This document shows, piece by piece, positions 1-7,907 of a stretch of 53,976 nucleotides of DNA (positions are counted from its first letter, which is position 1; every line of letters begins with the position of its first letter). Made by a program: the position numbers and the translations under genes. The notes under the pieces were generated by a model. It was not told the origin of the DNA and did no database searches. It saw only the letters and a program-made list of their open reading frames with translations. The DNA is from an uncultured Candidatus Saccharibacteria bacterium (GTDB lineage Bacteria > Patescibacteriota > Saccharimonadia > Saccharimonadales > UBA4665). The stretch lies in contig CALBGR010000010.1 in NCBI GenBank assembly GCA_937892705.1, forward strand, positions 1 through 53,976, given 5' to 3'.

Positions 1-1
1 A

Positions 2-524
2 GTCTAATTAGTGCTATCAATTTCTACTAAGGTAGATATGGAGTAGGTGGTTGGTTTGGTAAGTCTAATTAGTGCTATCAATTTCTACTAAGGTAGATAT
101 AGAGGCAAAGGTTTTGGGTGCAAAGTCTAATTAGTGCTATCAATTTCTACTAAGGTAGATTTGCCTCGTCCCATACCTTACTCATGTCTAATTAGTGCTA
201 TCAATTTCTACTAAGGTAGATACAATGGATAGTAAAAAAACTTCACAAGTCTAATTAGTGCTATCAATTTCTACTAAGGTAGATAAAATCTAGCACGTCA
301 ATGTTAGGATGTCTAATTAGTGCTATCAATTTCTACTAAGGTAGATTTGTTGCTGTTGCTTCCATTTTTTGGTCTAATTAGTGCTATCAATTTCTACTAA
401 GGTAGATTTTGCGTAGGGTGGTAATACGGTTTTCGTCTAATTAGTGCTATCAATTTCTACTAAGGTAGATACGGAAATAAAGTCATGACCTATAAGTCTA
501 ATTAGTGCTATCAATTTCTACTAA
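2..524 (+). CRISPR. Type V-A (Cas12a) CRISPR array, 9 repeats, 8 spacers
   Basis: The 36-bp repeat is seen at 2-37, 63-98, 125-160, 186-221, 249-284, 311-346, 372-407 and 435-470. A ninth copy begins at 496 and matches only to about 524; its last 7 bases are lost. Spacers are 25, 26, 25, 27, 26, 25, 27 and 25 nt. The repeat's 3' part has the Cas12a handle: AATTTCTACT, then AAGGTAGAT, with TCTAC pairing to GTAGA around a TAAG loop. In Cas12a crRNAs the handle precedes the guide, so the array is transcribed on the plus strand and the degenerate copy is its distal end. The leader, cas12a, cas1, cas2 and cas4 should lie left of the window; none is visible here. More repeats may exist before base 2. 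Confidence 0.96.
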
Positions 525-532
525 AGAAATAG

Positions 533-559
533 TTAGCACTCTTGCATGGAGAGTGCTAA
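533..559 (+). promoter_or_regulatory. CIRCE element (HrcA operator) of clpB
   Basis: Perfect CIRCE inverted repeat: TTAGCACTC, nine bases, GAGTGCTAA. CIRCE is the binding site of the heat-shock repressor HrcA. It begins 8 bases after the truncated last CRISPR repeat and covers the clpB -35 box. Because it is followed by TTTTTT (561 region), the same hairpin could also stop array transcripts; that part is inference. Confidence 0.96.
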
Positions 560-570
560 TTTTTTATAAT
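542..570 (+). promoter_or_regulatory. clpB promoter
   Basis: TTGCAT (542-547) and TATAAT (565-570) are separated by 17 bases. The -35 box lies wholly inside the 9-base CIRCE spacer, so HrcA binding would block RNA polymerase directly. Start of transcription is expected near 577. Confidence 0.8.
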
Positions 571-597
571 AATTTTTACATCATAGGAGGCAGTAGC

Positions 598-2730
598 ATG
601 CAACCGCAAGAAGAAACGAAGAAACCACTCGAACAGTATGGTCAGGATTTTACGGCGCTTGCCAAAGAAGGCAAGCTTGATCCCGTAATTGGGCGCGACG
701 AAGAGATTCGTCGTTGTATGCAGGTGTTGTCTCGAAGAACTAAAAACAACCCCGTGCTTATCGGTGAACCAGGTGTTGGCAAAACGGCAATTGTTGAAGG
801 TTTGGCACAACGTATTGTGAAAGGTGACGTACCGCAGAGCCTGAAAAACAAGCGGCTCATTGGGCTTGAAATCAGCAGCCTCCTAGCTGGAGCAGGCTAC
901 CGTGGCCAGTTTGAAGAACGTTTGCAATCGGTGCTAAAAGAAATTGAAGATTCAAGCGGTGAAATCATATTGTTCATTGATGAAATTCACACCATTGTTG
1001 GCGCTGGCAAAGCCGAAGGTGCAGTTGATGCGGCAAACATGTTAAAGCCGATGATGGCTCGCGGCAAATTACACCTTATTGGCGCAACCACACTCAGCGA
1101 ATACCGACAGTATATTGAAAAAGATGCAGCACTTGAACGTCGTTTGCAACCAATATACGTTGGCGAACCTGATTTTGACGATACGGTTGCAATTTTGCGT
1201 GGTCTTCAGGAAAAGTATGAAGTACACCACGGTGTGAAAATTCTCGATGATGCTATTGTGGCAGCAGCGCGCCTGAGTGACCGCTACATTACTGAACGAT
1301 ATCTGCCAGATAAAGCAGTTGATTTGATTGATGAAGCAACATCAGCATTGAAAATGCAGCTGGATTCTAAACCTATCGAACTTGATCGGCTTGATCGAAA
1401 AATCATGCAGCTGCAGATTGAGATGACGGCGCTTAAGAAAGACAAAAGTGACAGCGCTAAAGAGCGCAAGGCTGAAATTGAAGAAGAAATCAAGAAACTG
1501 CAAACTGAAGCACATGAGCTGGAATCAAAGTGGCAGAGAGAAAAGGAGCTTATCGATAAACTAAACGCTGAAAACGAAAAGCTTGAAGCCGCTAAAACAC
1601 AGCTTGAACTGGCAGAAAACGAAGGCGACCTCACGACAGCGAGCCGTATTAAATACGGCGAGATCCCTGAAATTGAACAAAACATTACTGAGTATCGCCG
1701 CCAGATACACATGATTCCACCTGAACAGCGCCTGCTGCGTGATGAAGTTACCGCAGACGACATTGCGGCAGTGGTATCGCGCTGGACAGGTATACCGATA
1801 GAGCGCTTGCAAGAAAGCGAAACGCAAAAATTAAGCCACTTAGAAGCTGACCTGCATAAGCGTGTTGTCGGCCAAGACCGCGCCGTTACTGCTGTTGCAA
1901 ATGCGATTCGTCGCTCGCGCGCTGGTTTGGGCGATCAGAAACGACCAATAGGCTCGTTCTTATTCTTGGGTCCAACCGGCGTGGGTAAAACAGAGCTTGC
2001 GAAAAGCCTGGCTGCTTCATTGTTTGACGACGAACGGGCAATAACCCGCATCGATATGAGCGAATACATGGAAAAGCACGCGGTATCACGACTTATCGGT
2101 GCGCCGCCAGGGTATGTTGGATACGAGCAAGGCGGTCAACTCACCGAAGCAGTCAGACGCCGCCCTTACAGCATTGTGCTGCTCGATGAAATTGAAAAAG
2201 CGCATCAAGACGTATTCAACATACTATTGCAAGTACTCGACGATGGTCGACTCACCGACGGACAGGGTCGAACGGTCAACTTTGCAAACACCATCATTAT
2301 CATGACCAGCAACATTGGCTCGCAGTATATCCAGGAGTGGGACGGTAAAAATTACGCCGAGCTTGAAAAGACCCTGAATAACGAATTAGCTACTCACTTC
2401 CGTCCAGAGTTTATAAACCGTATCGACGATATCGTCATCTTCGACCGCATTAAAGAAGATGATATGAAGCATATTGTCGAGGTTCAGCTCAATGCAATTA
2501 CCGAAGAAATCAAACGAACAAAAGAGATAGAGCTAACATTCTCCGATAAAGCCAAATCAGCACTTGCGAAAGAAGGATTCGATCCTGCGTTTGGTGCACG
2601 GCCACTGAAGCGCGTCATCCAAAAACAAATCCTTGATATGCTTGCACGCGAGATCATCGATGGGAAAGTAAAAGAAGGTAACGCCATAACCATAGACTTC
2701 GACAACAGCAAGTTTACAATTAAAAAATAA
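598..2730 (+). CDS. clpB: ClpB-type AAA+ disaggregase lacking the N-terminal domain
   Basis: ATP-driven unfoldase of the Hsp100 family that, with DnaK, dissolves protein aggregates. ATG at 598 is chosen because AGGAGG (585-590) lies 7 bases before it and the promoter ends at 570; an in-frame codon at 505 lies inside the CRISPR repeat. The 710-residue protein has NBD1 with Walker A GEPGVGKT (56-63) and Walker B ILFIDE (to residue 129), a long coiled-coil M domain (about 255-380), and NBD2 with Walker A GPTGVGKT (458-465) and Walker B VLLDE. Typical ClpB is about 860 residues; the missing part is the Clp_N substrate-binding domain. The long M domain argues for ClpB over ClpC or ClpE. HrcA control by CIRCE fits a heat-shock gene. 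Confidence 0.93.
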   Translation: MQPQEETKKPLEQYGQDFTALAKEGKLDPVIGRDEEIRRCMQVLSRRTKNNPVLIGEPGVGKTAIVEGLAQRIVKGDVPQSLKNKRLIGLEISSLLAGAGYRGQFEERLQSVLKEIEDSSGEIILFIDEIHTIVGAGKAEGAVDAANMLKPMMARGKLHLIGATTLSEYRQYIEKDAALERRLQPIYVGEPDFDDTVAILRGLQEKYEVHHGVKILDDAIVAAARLSDRYITERYLPDKAVDLIDEATSALKMQLDSKPIELDRLDRKIMQLQIEMTALKKDKSDSAKERKAEIEEEIKKLQTEAHELESKWQREKELIDKLNAENEKLEAAKTQLELAENEGDLTTASRIKYGEIPEIEQNITEYRRQIHMIPPEQRLLRDEVTADDIAAVVSRWTGIPIERLQESETQKLSHLEADLHKRVVGQDRAVTAVANAIRRSRAGLGDQKRPIGSFLFLGPTGVGKTELAKSLAASLFDDERAITRIDMSEYMEKHAVSRLIGAPPGYVGYEQGGQLTEAVRRRPYSIVLLDEIEKAHQDVFNILLQVLDDGRLTDGQGRTVNFANTIIIMTSNIGSQYIQEWDGKNYAELEKTLNNELATHFRPEFINRIDDIVIFDRIKEDDMKHIVEVQLNAITEEIKRTKEIELTFSDKAKSALAKEGFDPAFGARPLKRVIQKQILDMLAREIIDGKVKEGNAITIDFDNSKFTIKK

Positions 2731-2765
2731 ACGCCAAACATTGGCATAATGACATCAAATAAATT

Positions 2766-2771
2766 TATAAT
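2766..2771 (+). promoter_or_regulatory. -10 box (TATAAT) deciding the start of the DUF2207 gene
   Basis: TATAAT lies 10 bases before ATG 2782 and downstream of the other in-frame ATG at 2749. TTGGCA (2741-2746) is a possible -35 box at a long 19-base spacing. It implies a leaderless or nearly leaderless mRNA. Confidence 0.5.
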
Positions 2772-2781
2772 ACGTACTAAC

Positions 2782-4533
2782 ATGCGTGCGCTATCGAAAG
2801 TTTTATTTATATTATTTGCGTGTACCATTTTGCTGCCAACCCGAGCGCATGCACAGGTTAACAATTTCACCATTACCGATTATCGTATTGAGTACCACCT
2901 TAGCCGTGATCAAGCGCAGCACTCAATTCTAAAAACAACAGAAACTATTACAGCCGATTTTCGCATTCCGAACCAGAATCATGGTATCGAACGTGCAATA
3001 CCCACGGACTACGACGGCCATCCGACCAACGTAAAGATACTGTCTGTACAAGATGAATCCGGCAACAACCGACAATACCGAACCTACGCTAGCAATGGCA
3101 ATCTCGTGGTGCGTATTGGCGACCCAGATACATACGTATTAGGCAAACAAACATACGTTATCACATACTCACAGCAAGATGTTACAAAGTATTTTGCCGA
3201 TGCTAATAGAGATGAATTTTACTGGGATACAAACGGCACCGGATGGCAAGTTCCTATAGAGCAGCTTTCGGTCTCATTAACGATTGATGATGCACTGACA
3301 AACAGACTTACCGGCAATATCGCTTGCTACCAAGGAGCGCAGAGAAGCACACAGACTTGTGAAATTATCCGAAATAACAATCAGTTTACTACCACCGCAG
3401 CAAACTTAAACATACATGAAAACCTTACGATCGCAATCGGCTTTCAGCCGAAGACATTTACAGCATATGAAATACCTTCGTGGCAAAAATTTCTGTTTGG
3501 CTGGTTTGCACTTCAAACATTGCTACTGTTTATCAGTATTGGAATCATTATATGGCTCACTAGTCGCTACAACACGTGGAAAAATCGAAAAAACGAACCA
3601 ACCACCATCGTACCCGAGTATTTGCCGCCAAAAGATATCAGTGTTACAACAGCCGCCATGCTGCTTGGGTCTAAAAAAGGAGTGGCGGCTCAAATCATCG
3701 ATCTCGCAGTACGTCATTATCTAAAAATCTACCAGGTGCGAGAAAAATCTATATTTAAACCCGCTGAATACAAGATTGAACTCACCAAAGACCCTTCAAC
3801 ACTCCTGACTGAAGAGCAGGAACTACTCAATGATATATACAGACAGACTCCTCAAGTTGGGAATTATCTATACCTCAGCACCCTACAACAAAGTTCTGCT
3901 GTACGTGCACAACTATCAGACAACGATAAAAAATTTCAAAATCTCATACGTAATGAATACGGCTTGCGCCACAAGGACCCAGAAAAGTCCGCTTGGTTTA
4001 AACGCGTTGGACGGACTCTACTAGTGCTAAGCATGCCATTGCTGAGTCCAGTGCTACTTATAGCCTCTACGATTGCATATATGCTAGGTAAATCACTCTG
4101 GCCACTGACTGATAAAGGCTTAGAACTTATGCGTTACCTCGAAGGTCTTAAACTCTATATTTCGGTCGCAGAACAAGAAAGGTTGCAGCTGCTGCAAAGC
4201 CCTGAAGGTGCCGCAAAAGTTGGTATTAGTGGCCAGCCAGATAATGTACAACTCATTCAGCTTTACGAACGAGTACTTCCATATGCAATATTGTTTGGCC
4301 AAGAAAAAGAATGGAACAAACGACTTGCAAGATACTACGAAGCAAATAACTACACCTCTGACTGGCTTGTCACTCGTGACGGAACACTATTTAGTTCAGC
4401 TGCCTTTGCAAAAGCCATCAGCGATATATCAACGACGCAGTATGGCTCCCCATCATCCTCATCTACAAGTGGTTCCGGTGGTGGCGGCTTCTCCGGTGGT
4501 GGCGGAGGCGGTGGCGGAGGCGGTGGCTGGTAG
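2782..4533 (+). CDS. DUF2207 family membrane protein with glycine-rich tail
   Basis: Predicted exported membrane protein of unknown function. ATG 2782 gives a textbook signal peptide: MRALSK, a hydrophobic stretch, then a cleavage site after AHA. The ATG at 2749 adds 11 residues, but a TATAAT box lies between the two. The extracytoplasmic N-terminal half matches the DUF2207 pattern (beta-rich, FYWDTNGTGW). A membrane helix lies near residue 240-260, then a soluble segment, then one or two more helices near 420-445. The protein ends in a run of glycines after a Ser-rich stretch (GGGGFSGGGG), typical of DUF2207 proteins. There is no SD sequence and no operon partner on this strand; the cupin gene has its own leader region. 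Confidence 0.8.
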   Translation: MRALSKVLFILFACTILLPTRAHAQVNNFTITDYRIEYHLSRDQAQHSILKTTETITADFRIPNQNHGIERAIPTDYDGHPTNVKILSVQDESGNNRQYRTYASNGNLVVRIGDPDTYVLGKQTYVITYSQQDVTKYFADANRDEFYWDTNGTGWQVPIEQLSVSLTIDDALTNRLTGNIACYQGAQRSTQTCEIIRNNNQFTTTAANLNIHENLTIAIGFQPKTFTAYEIPSWQKFLFGWFALQTLLLFISIGIIIWLTSRYNTWKNRKNEPTTIVPEYLPPKDISVTTAAMLLGSKKGVAAQIIDLAVRHYLKIYQVREKSIFKPAEYKIELTKDPSTLLTEEQELLNDIYRQTPQVGNYLYLSTLQQSSAVRAQLSDNDKKFQNLIRNEYGLRHKDPEKSAWFKRVGRTLLVLSMPLLSPVLLIASTIAYMLGKSLWPLTDKGLELMRYLEGLKLYISVAEQERLQLLQSPEGAAKVGISGQPDNVQLIQLYERVLPYAILFGQEKEWNKRLARYYEANNYTSDWLVTRDGTLFSSAAFAKAISDISTTQYGSPSSSSTSGSGGGGFSGGGGGGGGGGGW

Positions 4534-4683
4534 CTTGGTTGCAGCCACCTACCTTCAGTTAAAACATCTGACCACATAGCCCTACGTCACATAGCATATA
4601 CCCGCTATTTGTATATTTACTTACAGAATCACACATTCTTGACCAGGTACGATCAATATATACGATTAACAAGAGGAGGGTGT

Positions 4684-5034
4684 ATGTTTGCAGAAGACTA
4701 CGAAGCGTTAGCTCAGGCTAATGATAATTTTCGAAAAGTATTATTCACTGGACCACACAGCCAAGTGGTAGCGATGTGCCTGCGGCCCGGTGAAGACATT
4801 GGCGAAGAAGTGCACGAAGATGGCGATCAAATCTTTCTCATTACCGAAGGCAGTGGCGAAATACAAATAGACGATGAAGTACATATTGCAGCAGAAGACT
4901 CATTGGCTGTCGTGCCAGCCGGAAACCGGCATAATGTTACCAACACCAGCCAAACCGACCTGAAGTTCATAACATTTTACGCCCCACCCGAACACCCCGA
5001 TGGTACCGTACATAAAACCAAACCAGAATCATAA
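4684..5034 (+). CDS. Small cupin-domain protein
   Basis: Single-domain beta-barrel protein of 116 residues. ATG 4684 is preceded by a strong SD, AAGAGGAGGG (4671-4680); the longer in-frame reading from 4609 has no SD. The first cupin motif is recognisable (EEVHEDGDQIFLITEGSGE), with His, Asp, Gln and Glu as possible metal ligands. The second motif includes VVPAGNRHNV with its conserved His. Small cupins of this type are often annotated as mannose-6-phosphate isomerase-like, but no substrate can be inferred. TTGACC (4639-4644) and TACGAT (4661-4666) may be its promoter. It stands alone between the DUF2207 gene and the AT-rich block. Confidence 0.82.
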   Translation: MFAEDYEALAQANDNFRKVLFTGPHSQVVAMCLRPGEDIGEEVHEDGDQIFLITEGSGEIQIDDEVHIAAEDSLAVVPAGNRHNVTNTSQTDLKFITFYAPPEHPDGTVHKTKPES

Positions 5035-5162
5035 AATTTGTAAATTCTTCTCTTCTAAATTAATAATTTTGATTAATTTAATTACTTTTTAATCTCAAAT
5101 CTACTACACTATAGAAGTTCCGAATTTTAGTACTACATTTGCAATAAATCAAAGGAGAAGCT

Positions 5163-5335
5163 ATGAGCGAAATAACGTCATCCACAACACCAGAAGCTAA
5201 ACAAAAACTTCCCCAGAAATTACACTTGAAATAGGCAAACTAAGCGTTCTTGAAGCACTTGCAAAACCGGCAGAAGATAATCTTACGCCTTCTATGACAT
5301 GGCAATCAGCATGGAGCGGGAGGGAAGATAAATAA
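5163..5335 (+). pseudogene. Candidate graspetide (RiPP) precursor peptide, frameshifted
   Basis: A short gene with a very good SD (AAAGGAGAAG at 5151-5160) and ATG 5163. As written it stops after 23 codons (5232-5234). One extra C in the CCCC run near 5211-5214 would join it to an open frame ending with TAA at 5335, giving a 57-residue peptide. The N-terminal part would be a leader containing KLSVLEALAKPAED. The C-terminal part, LTPSMTWQSAWSGREDK, is rich in Thr/Ser and ends with acidic and Lys residues, the chemistry used in graspetide ester or amide crosslinks. The assignment rests on size, position and the nearby ATP-grasp ligase; no known precursor family is recognised. The frameshift may be real or an assembly error. 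Confidence 0.45.
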
Positions 5336-5366
5336 ATACTCTACATCCTATAGCTAGCAATATATT

Positions 5367-5939
5367 ATGTATGACCTACAAGTATATCTAGAAAACTTAG
5401 TTGAAGTAGATCAAAAAAGATTAGCCGATCTAGAACGCAACCTCAAATCGGCTAATTCTTTACATGAAAAATTATCCAAAATAAAGCCCGTTGCAAAGCA
5501 GTGTCAAATAACCGCTGAAGAAATGCTCGATAAGTTACTATCGTCAGGCACCCCGCCTACGTTTTCTAATGTAGGCTCAAAGGCATCTAATGCAGTCATT
5601 CTCATTGCACTACATTCGTATGTAGACATAATGCGAAAAATTAGCAAACTATTCCATGACATAGCCCGCCACAATAAGCACGATATTCCAATCCAATATC
5701 TCGCTGTTCTTGATGACAGAATTACTATTATCGCTCATAAAACTCAAGTAAATGGCACTACTACTTACAAAAGTCACGATCGTGAATACTTTATACCCAT
5801 CAAAGATATACAACGCATGCAGAAAAACCGCCAGTTCTACGATCTACCCCCATTAGACACTGCAACCATCAAACAAAAACTAATGACAAAAGAAGAATAT
5901 TTATTAAATTTCTCGTTCATGGATAAAAAGACCCAATGA
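5367..5939 (+). CDS. Unknown protein in the ATP-grasp cluster (weakly DUF6624-like)
   Basis: I do not recognise this 190-residue protein with confidence. The first 50 residues look like a coiled coil (LVEVDQKRLADLERNLKSA). The second half has YLAVLDDRITII, then a Gln/Gly-containing stretch and NRQFYDLPPL, which faintly resembles the DUF6624 pattern (a DR motif, a GTQ motif, and a GLPPL end). No signal peptide or membrane helix is seen. It lies 31 bases after the precursor candidate, and its TGA stop overlaps ATG 5936, the likely original start of the ATP-grasp gene (ATGA), so the two were translationally coupled. A role in modifying or handling the peptide is possible but unproven. Confidence 0.7.
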   Translation: MYDLQVYLENLVEVDQKRLADLERNLKSANSLHEKLSKIKPVAKQCQITAEEMLDKLLSSGTPPTFSNVGSKASNAVILIALHSYVDIMRKISKLFHDIARHNKHDIPIQYLAVLDDRITIIAHKTQVNGTTTYKSHDREYFIPIKDIQRMQKNRQFYDLPPLDTATIKQKLMTKEEYLLNFSFMDKKTQ

Positions 5940-6003
5940 AAAGAGTATACTAATAGCTTCTTCGACCATTGCGTCGGATGAATATGTACCAGTAGCACAA
6001 AAA

Positions 6004-6933
6004 TTGACTGAAAAAGGATACGAAGTCACAACCTACAATTCAGACTTGGTATTTTGCGAACAAGACTCCTTTATGGTTAATATTACTGAAGACGGCCAGA
6101 TTCGTGCTAAATATAACGACAAAGATATATCTAACAAGGCTATCAGTGCTTTGTGGTATAGAAAAGTCGCAGATTTTCAAAAACCAGAAAGAATTCATGA
6201 TAAGGCTAAAGCTCTATTGCTCCAAGATGAGGTAGAATATTTTCATCAAGATATATGGATGTCGCTTTACGATAAAGGTAAATGGCTTAATGCACCTGAA
6301 GACATGATCTGTACTTCAAATAAGCTAGGACAATTAGCTGTAGTGAAAGAAATCGGATTCAATATACCAGAAACAATTGTCAGTAGCGACTGGAACACAG
6401 TACAAAGTCATCTGTTTGTCGACAAAAGATATAGAGACATCATAGTAAAGATGGTTCGTGGCATTATTATTATCAATGACCAGGATATGGCTCTGCCAAC
6501 CACAATATTATCTAAAACAAAAGTCGACACACTAAAAGACATTACAACTCCATTTCCTGGAATCTATCAACCATATAAACAAAAACTCAGAGAGTGGAGA
6601 GTTACAGTGGTTGGAGAAGATGTCTTTCCTATTGCAATATACACAGACAAAGAGGCAAAAGATGATTGGCGGAGACATCAAAACAGCCCTCATGTTCGTT
6701 TTCGGCCAGAAGGTCTTGATGATGAAACAACTGCTCTATGTATCAAGTTTCTTGCAAAATACAATCTAAAATTTGGAGCTTTTGATTTAGTCGAAGATAA
6801 AGAAGGCCAGAAAACATTCCTAGAATGCAACGCAAATGGTCAATACTACATTTTTGAAGAGCATTTTAACATACCAATATCTGATGCAATCGTAAAAGAA
6901 CTTATTAATATATCAAACAAACAGCCGTACTAA
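6004..6933 (+). CDS. MvdD-like ATP-grasp peptide ligase (graspetide maturase), 5' end frameshifted
   Basis: ATP-grasp ligase resembling the MvdC/MvdD/TgmB group, which joins side chains of a precursor peptide through acyl-phosphate chemistry. Visible features: ALWYRKVADFQKP near residue 45, KWLNAPEDM and SNKLGQLAVVKEIGF near 95-115 (the WxNxP and KxxQL motifs of this group), a candidate ATP-binding Lys in VKMVRG, and the metal-binding E274-x-N276-x-N278-G-Q. The open frame begins at TTG 6004, but the family's usual first strand is upstream: ATG 5936 reads MKRV, then one base is missing near 5948, then LIASSTIASDEYVPVAQ continues in this frame. With one extra base the protein would be about 331 residues. 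ATP-grasp itself is clear; the peptide substrate is inferred from the neighbourhood. Confidence 0.78.
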   Translation: MTEKGYEVTTYNSDLVFCEQDSFMVNITEDGQIRAKYNDKDISNKAISALWYRKVADFQKPERIHDKAKALLLQDEVEYFHQDIWMSLYDKGKWLNAPEDMICTSNKLGQLAVVKEIGFNIPETIVSSDWNTVQSHLFVDKRYRDIIVKMVRGIIIINDQDMALPTTILSKTKVDTLKDITTPFPGIYQPYKQKLREWRVTVVGEDVFPIAIYTDKEAKDDWRRHQNSPHVRFRPEGLDDETTALCIKFLAKYNLKFGAFDLVEDKEGQKTFLECNANGQYYIFEEHFNIPISDAIVKELINISNKQPY

Positions 6934-6943
6934 TGGAGGACAT

Positions 6944-7705
6944 ATGAAAACACATTCTCAAGAAAATAAAAATGAGGATAAGTTGTTAAATAATAATTAT
7001 ATTACCCTATTCGATGAGCGCATAAATGATCTTGACAAACTAGTAGAAACACCAAACCTAATAAAACAATATGCATTAGAAACTCTTAAAACATTAGCAA
7101 AGTCACAAAACTTATGCCATTCAGATCAAATAACCATCAATAACGGCATTCAAACTCTGAACAATATTCAAGATAATTCGATACGCAATAATTACCGCAT
7201 CATTTACGCTCAATTATGCGTACTTGCGACTTCAGTCTTGGAAGCATTACTGAAAGACTACTTTAGTGATACTATTAGCAAGGTTGAGAATCTTAATCTA
7301 GACAACAAACGACTAGGAAAAATTCGACTTACTGCTTTAGACTTAGTTAATAATAAATTAAATTATATTGAAGCATTTCCGAAATTAATTCTCGAAAAAG
7401 AAAAAAATGACTTTCAAAATTTAAAAAAACTTAAAGAACTTTTTAAAGACTACCTCAATAAAGAGATCAATCTCCATGATGATACCGAAAAAATGATCAT
7501 CTTCTACCTTGAGTGCAGGCATGTAATAGTTCACAAAGGTTCAGTGGTAGATCAGAATTTTATTCGAAACGTTACTAGTTATAAAAAGTCTAATCTTAAA
7601 AAATATAAGCTACATGACCTTATTAATCTTGATGAAACAGACTGGAATAACATCAAGAAATCCTACAGAGAATTAGTTGAAATCGCTACAATAAGTATTC
7701 CGTAA
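6944..7705 (+). CDS. HEPN-like protein with RX4H motif
   Basis: A 253-residue, helix-rich, Lys-rich protein not assigned to a named family. GGAGG lies 7 bases before ATG 6944, and the gene starts 10 bases after the ATP-grasp stop, so it belongs to the same unit. Near the C-terminus it has ECRHVIVHKGSVVD, with R192-x4-H197, the RX4-6H signature of HEPN domains, placed as in RiboL-PSP-HEPN and MAE_28990-type proteins (R-N/H-x-x-V-H-x-G). HEPN proteins are often RNases of toxin-antitoxin or defence systems, though some are non-catalytic. No membrane segment is seen. It could be a toxin, an immunity factor or a regulator of the peptide cluster. GC content is visibly low, as in the rest of the block. 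Confidence 0.65.
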   Translation: MKTHSQENKNEDKLLNNNYITLFDERINDLDKLVETPNLIKQYALETLKTLAKSQNLCHSDQITINNGIQTLNNIQDNSIRNNYRIIYAQLCVLATSVLEALLKDYFSDTISKVENLNLDNKRLGKIRLTALDLVNNKLNYIEAFPKLILEKEKNDFQNLKKLKELFKDYLNKEINLHDDTEKMIIFYLECRHVIVHKGSVVDQNFIRNVTSYKKSNLKKYKLHDLINLDETDWNNIKKSYRELVEIATISIP

Positions 7706-7775
7706 TAGTTAGCAGCCGCTTAAATAAAGGATTCAAATGCGTTTCTTCAGACAACTTCCTTACTCTATTATTTTT

Positions 7776-7805
7776 ATTATATCATAGTTATTATAATTTT
7801 GTCAA
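7776..7805 (-). promoter_or_regulatory. Orphan minus-strand promoter after the HEPN-like gene
   Basis: On the minus strand TTGACA (7805-7800) and TATAAT (7781-7776) are 18 bases apart, with an extended -10 TGA. It fires leftward into the 3' end of the HEPN-like gene. The only downstream reading is a 22-codon frame from TTG after AAGGAAG (about 7750). A copy with the same first 11 bases occurs at 10440-10469. Confidence 0.5.
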
Positions 7806-7840
7806 TTGATATTTGTTTTAGTATTTTTTAATTTTTCTAT

Positions 7841-7868
7841 TTTACATGGCAAAAAATAGGAGTATAAT
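7841..7868 (+). promoter_or_regulatory. Promoter of the carbonic anhydrase gene
   Basis: TTTACA (7841-7846) and TATAAT (7863-7868) are 16 bases apart. This leaves an untranslated leader of about 33 bases before ATG 7908. No strong SD is seen. Confidence 0.55.
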
Positions 7869-7907
7869 GCAAGGTTGTCAAAAAAATATATAAAACAATA
7901 AAGCAAT

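Noticed and set aside
2..524. The CRISPR repeat contains AGTGCTA, like the right half of CIRCE (GAGTGCTAA).
   Set aside because: Only 7 of 9 bases match, there is no left half at the right distance, and the same bases recur in every repeat copy. Chance likeness; HrcA binding to repeats is not supported.
4609..4683. A longer N-terminus for the cupin protein.
   Set aside because: No SD there, and a strong SD lies just before ATG 4684. The extra residues do not resemble cupins.
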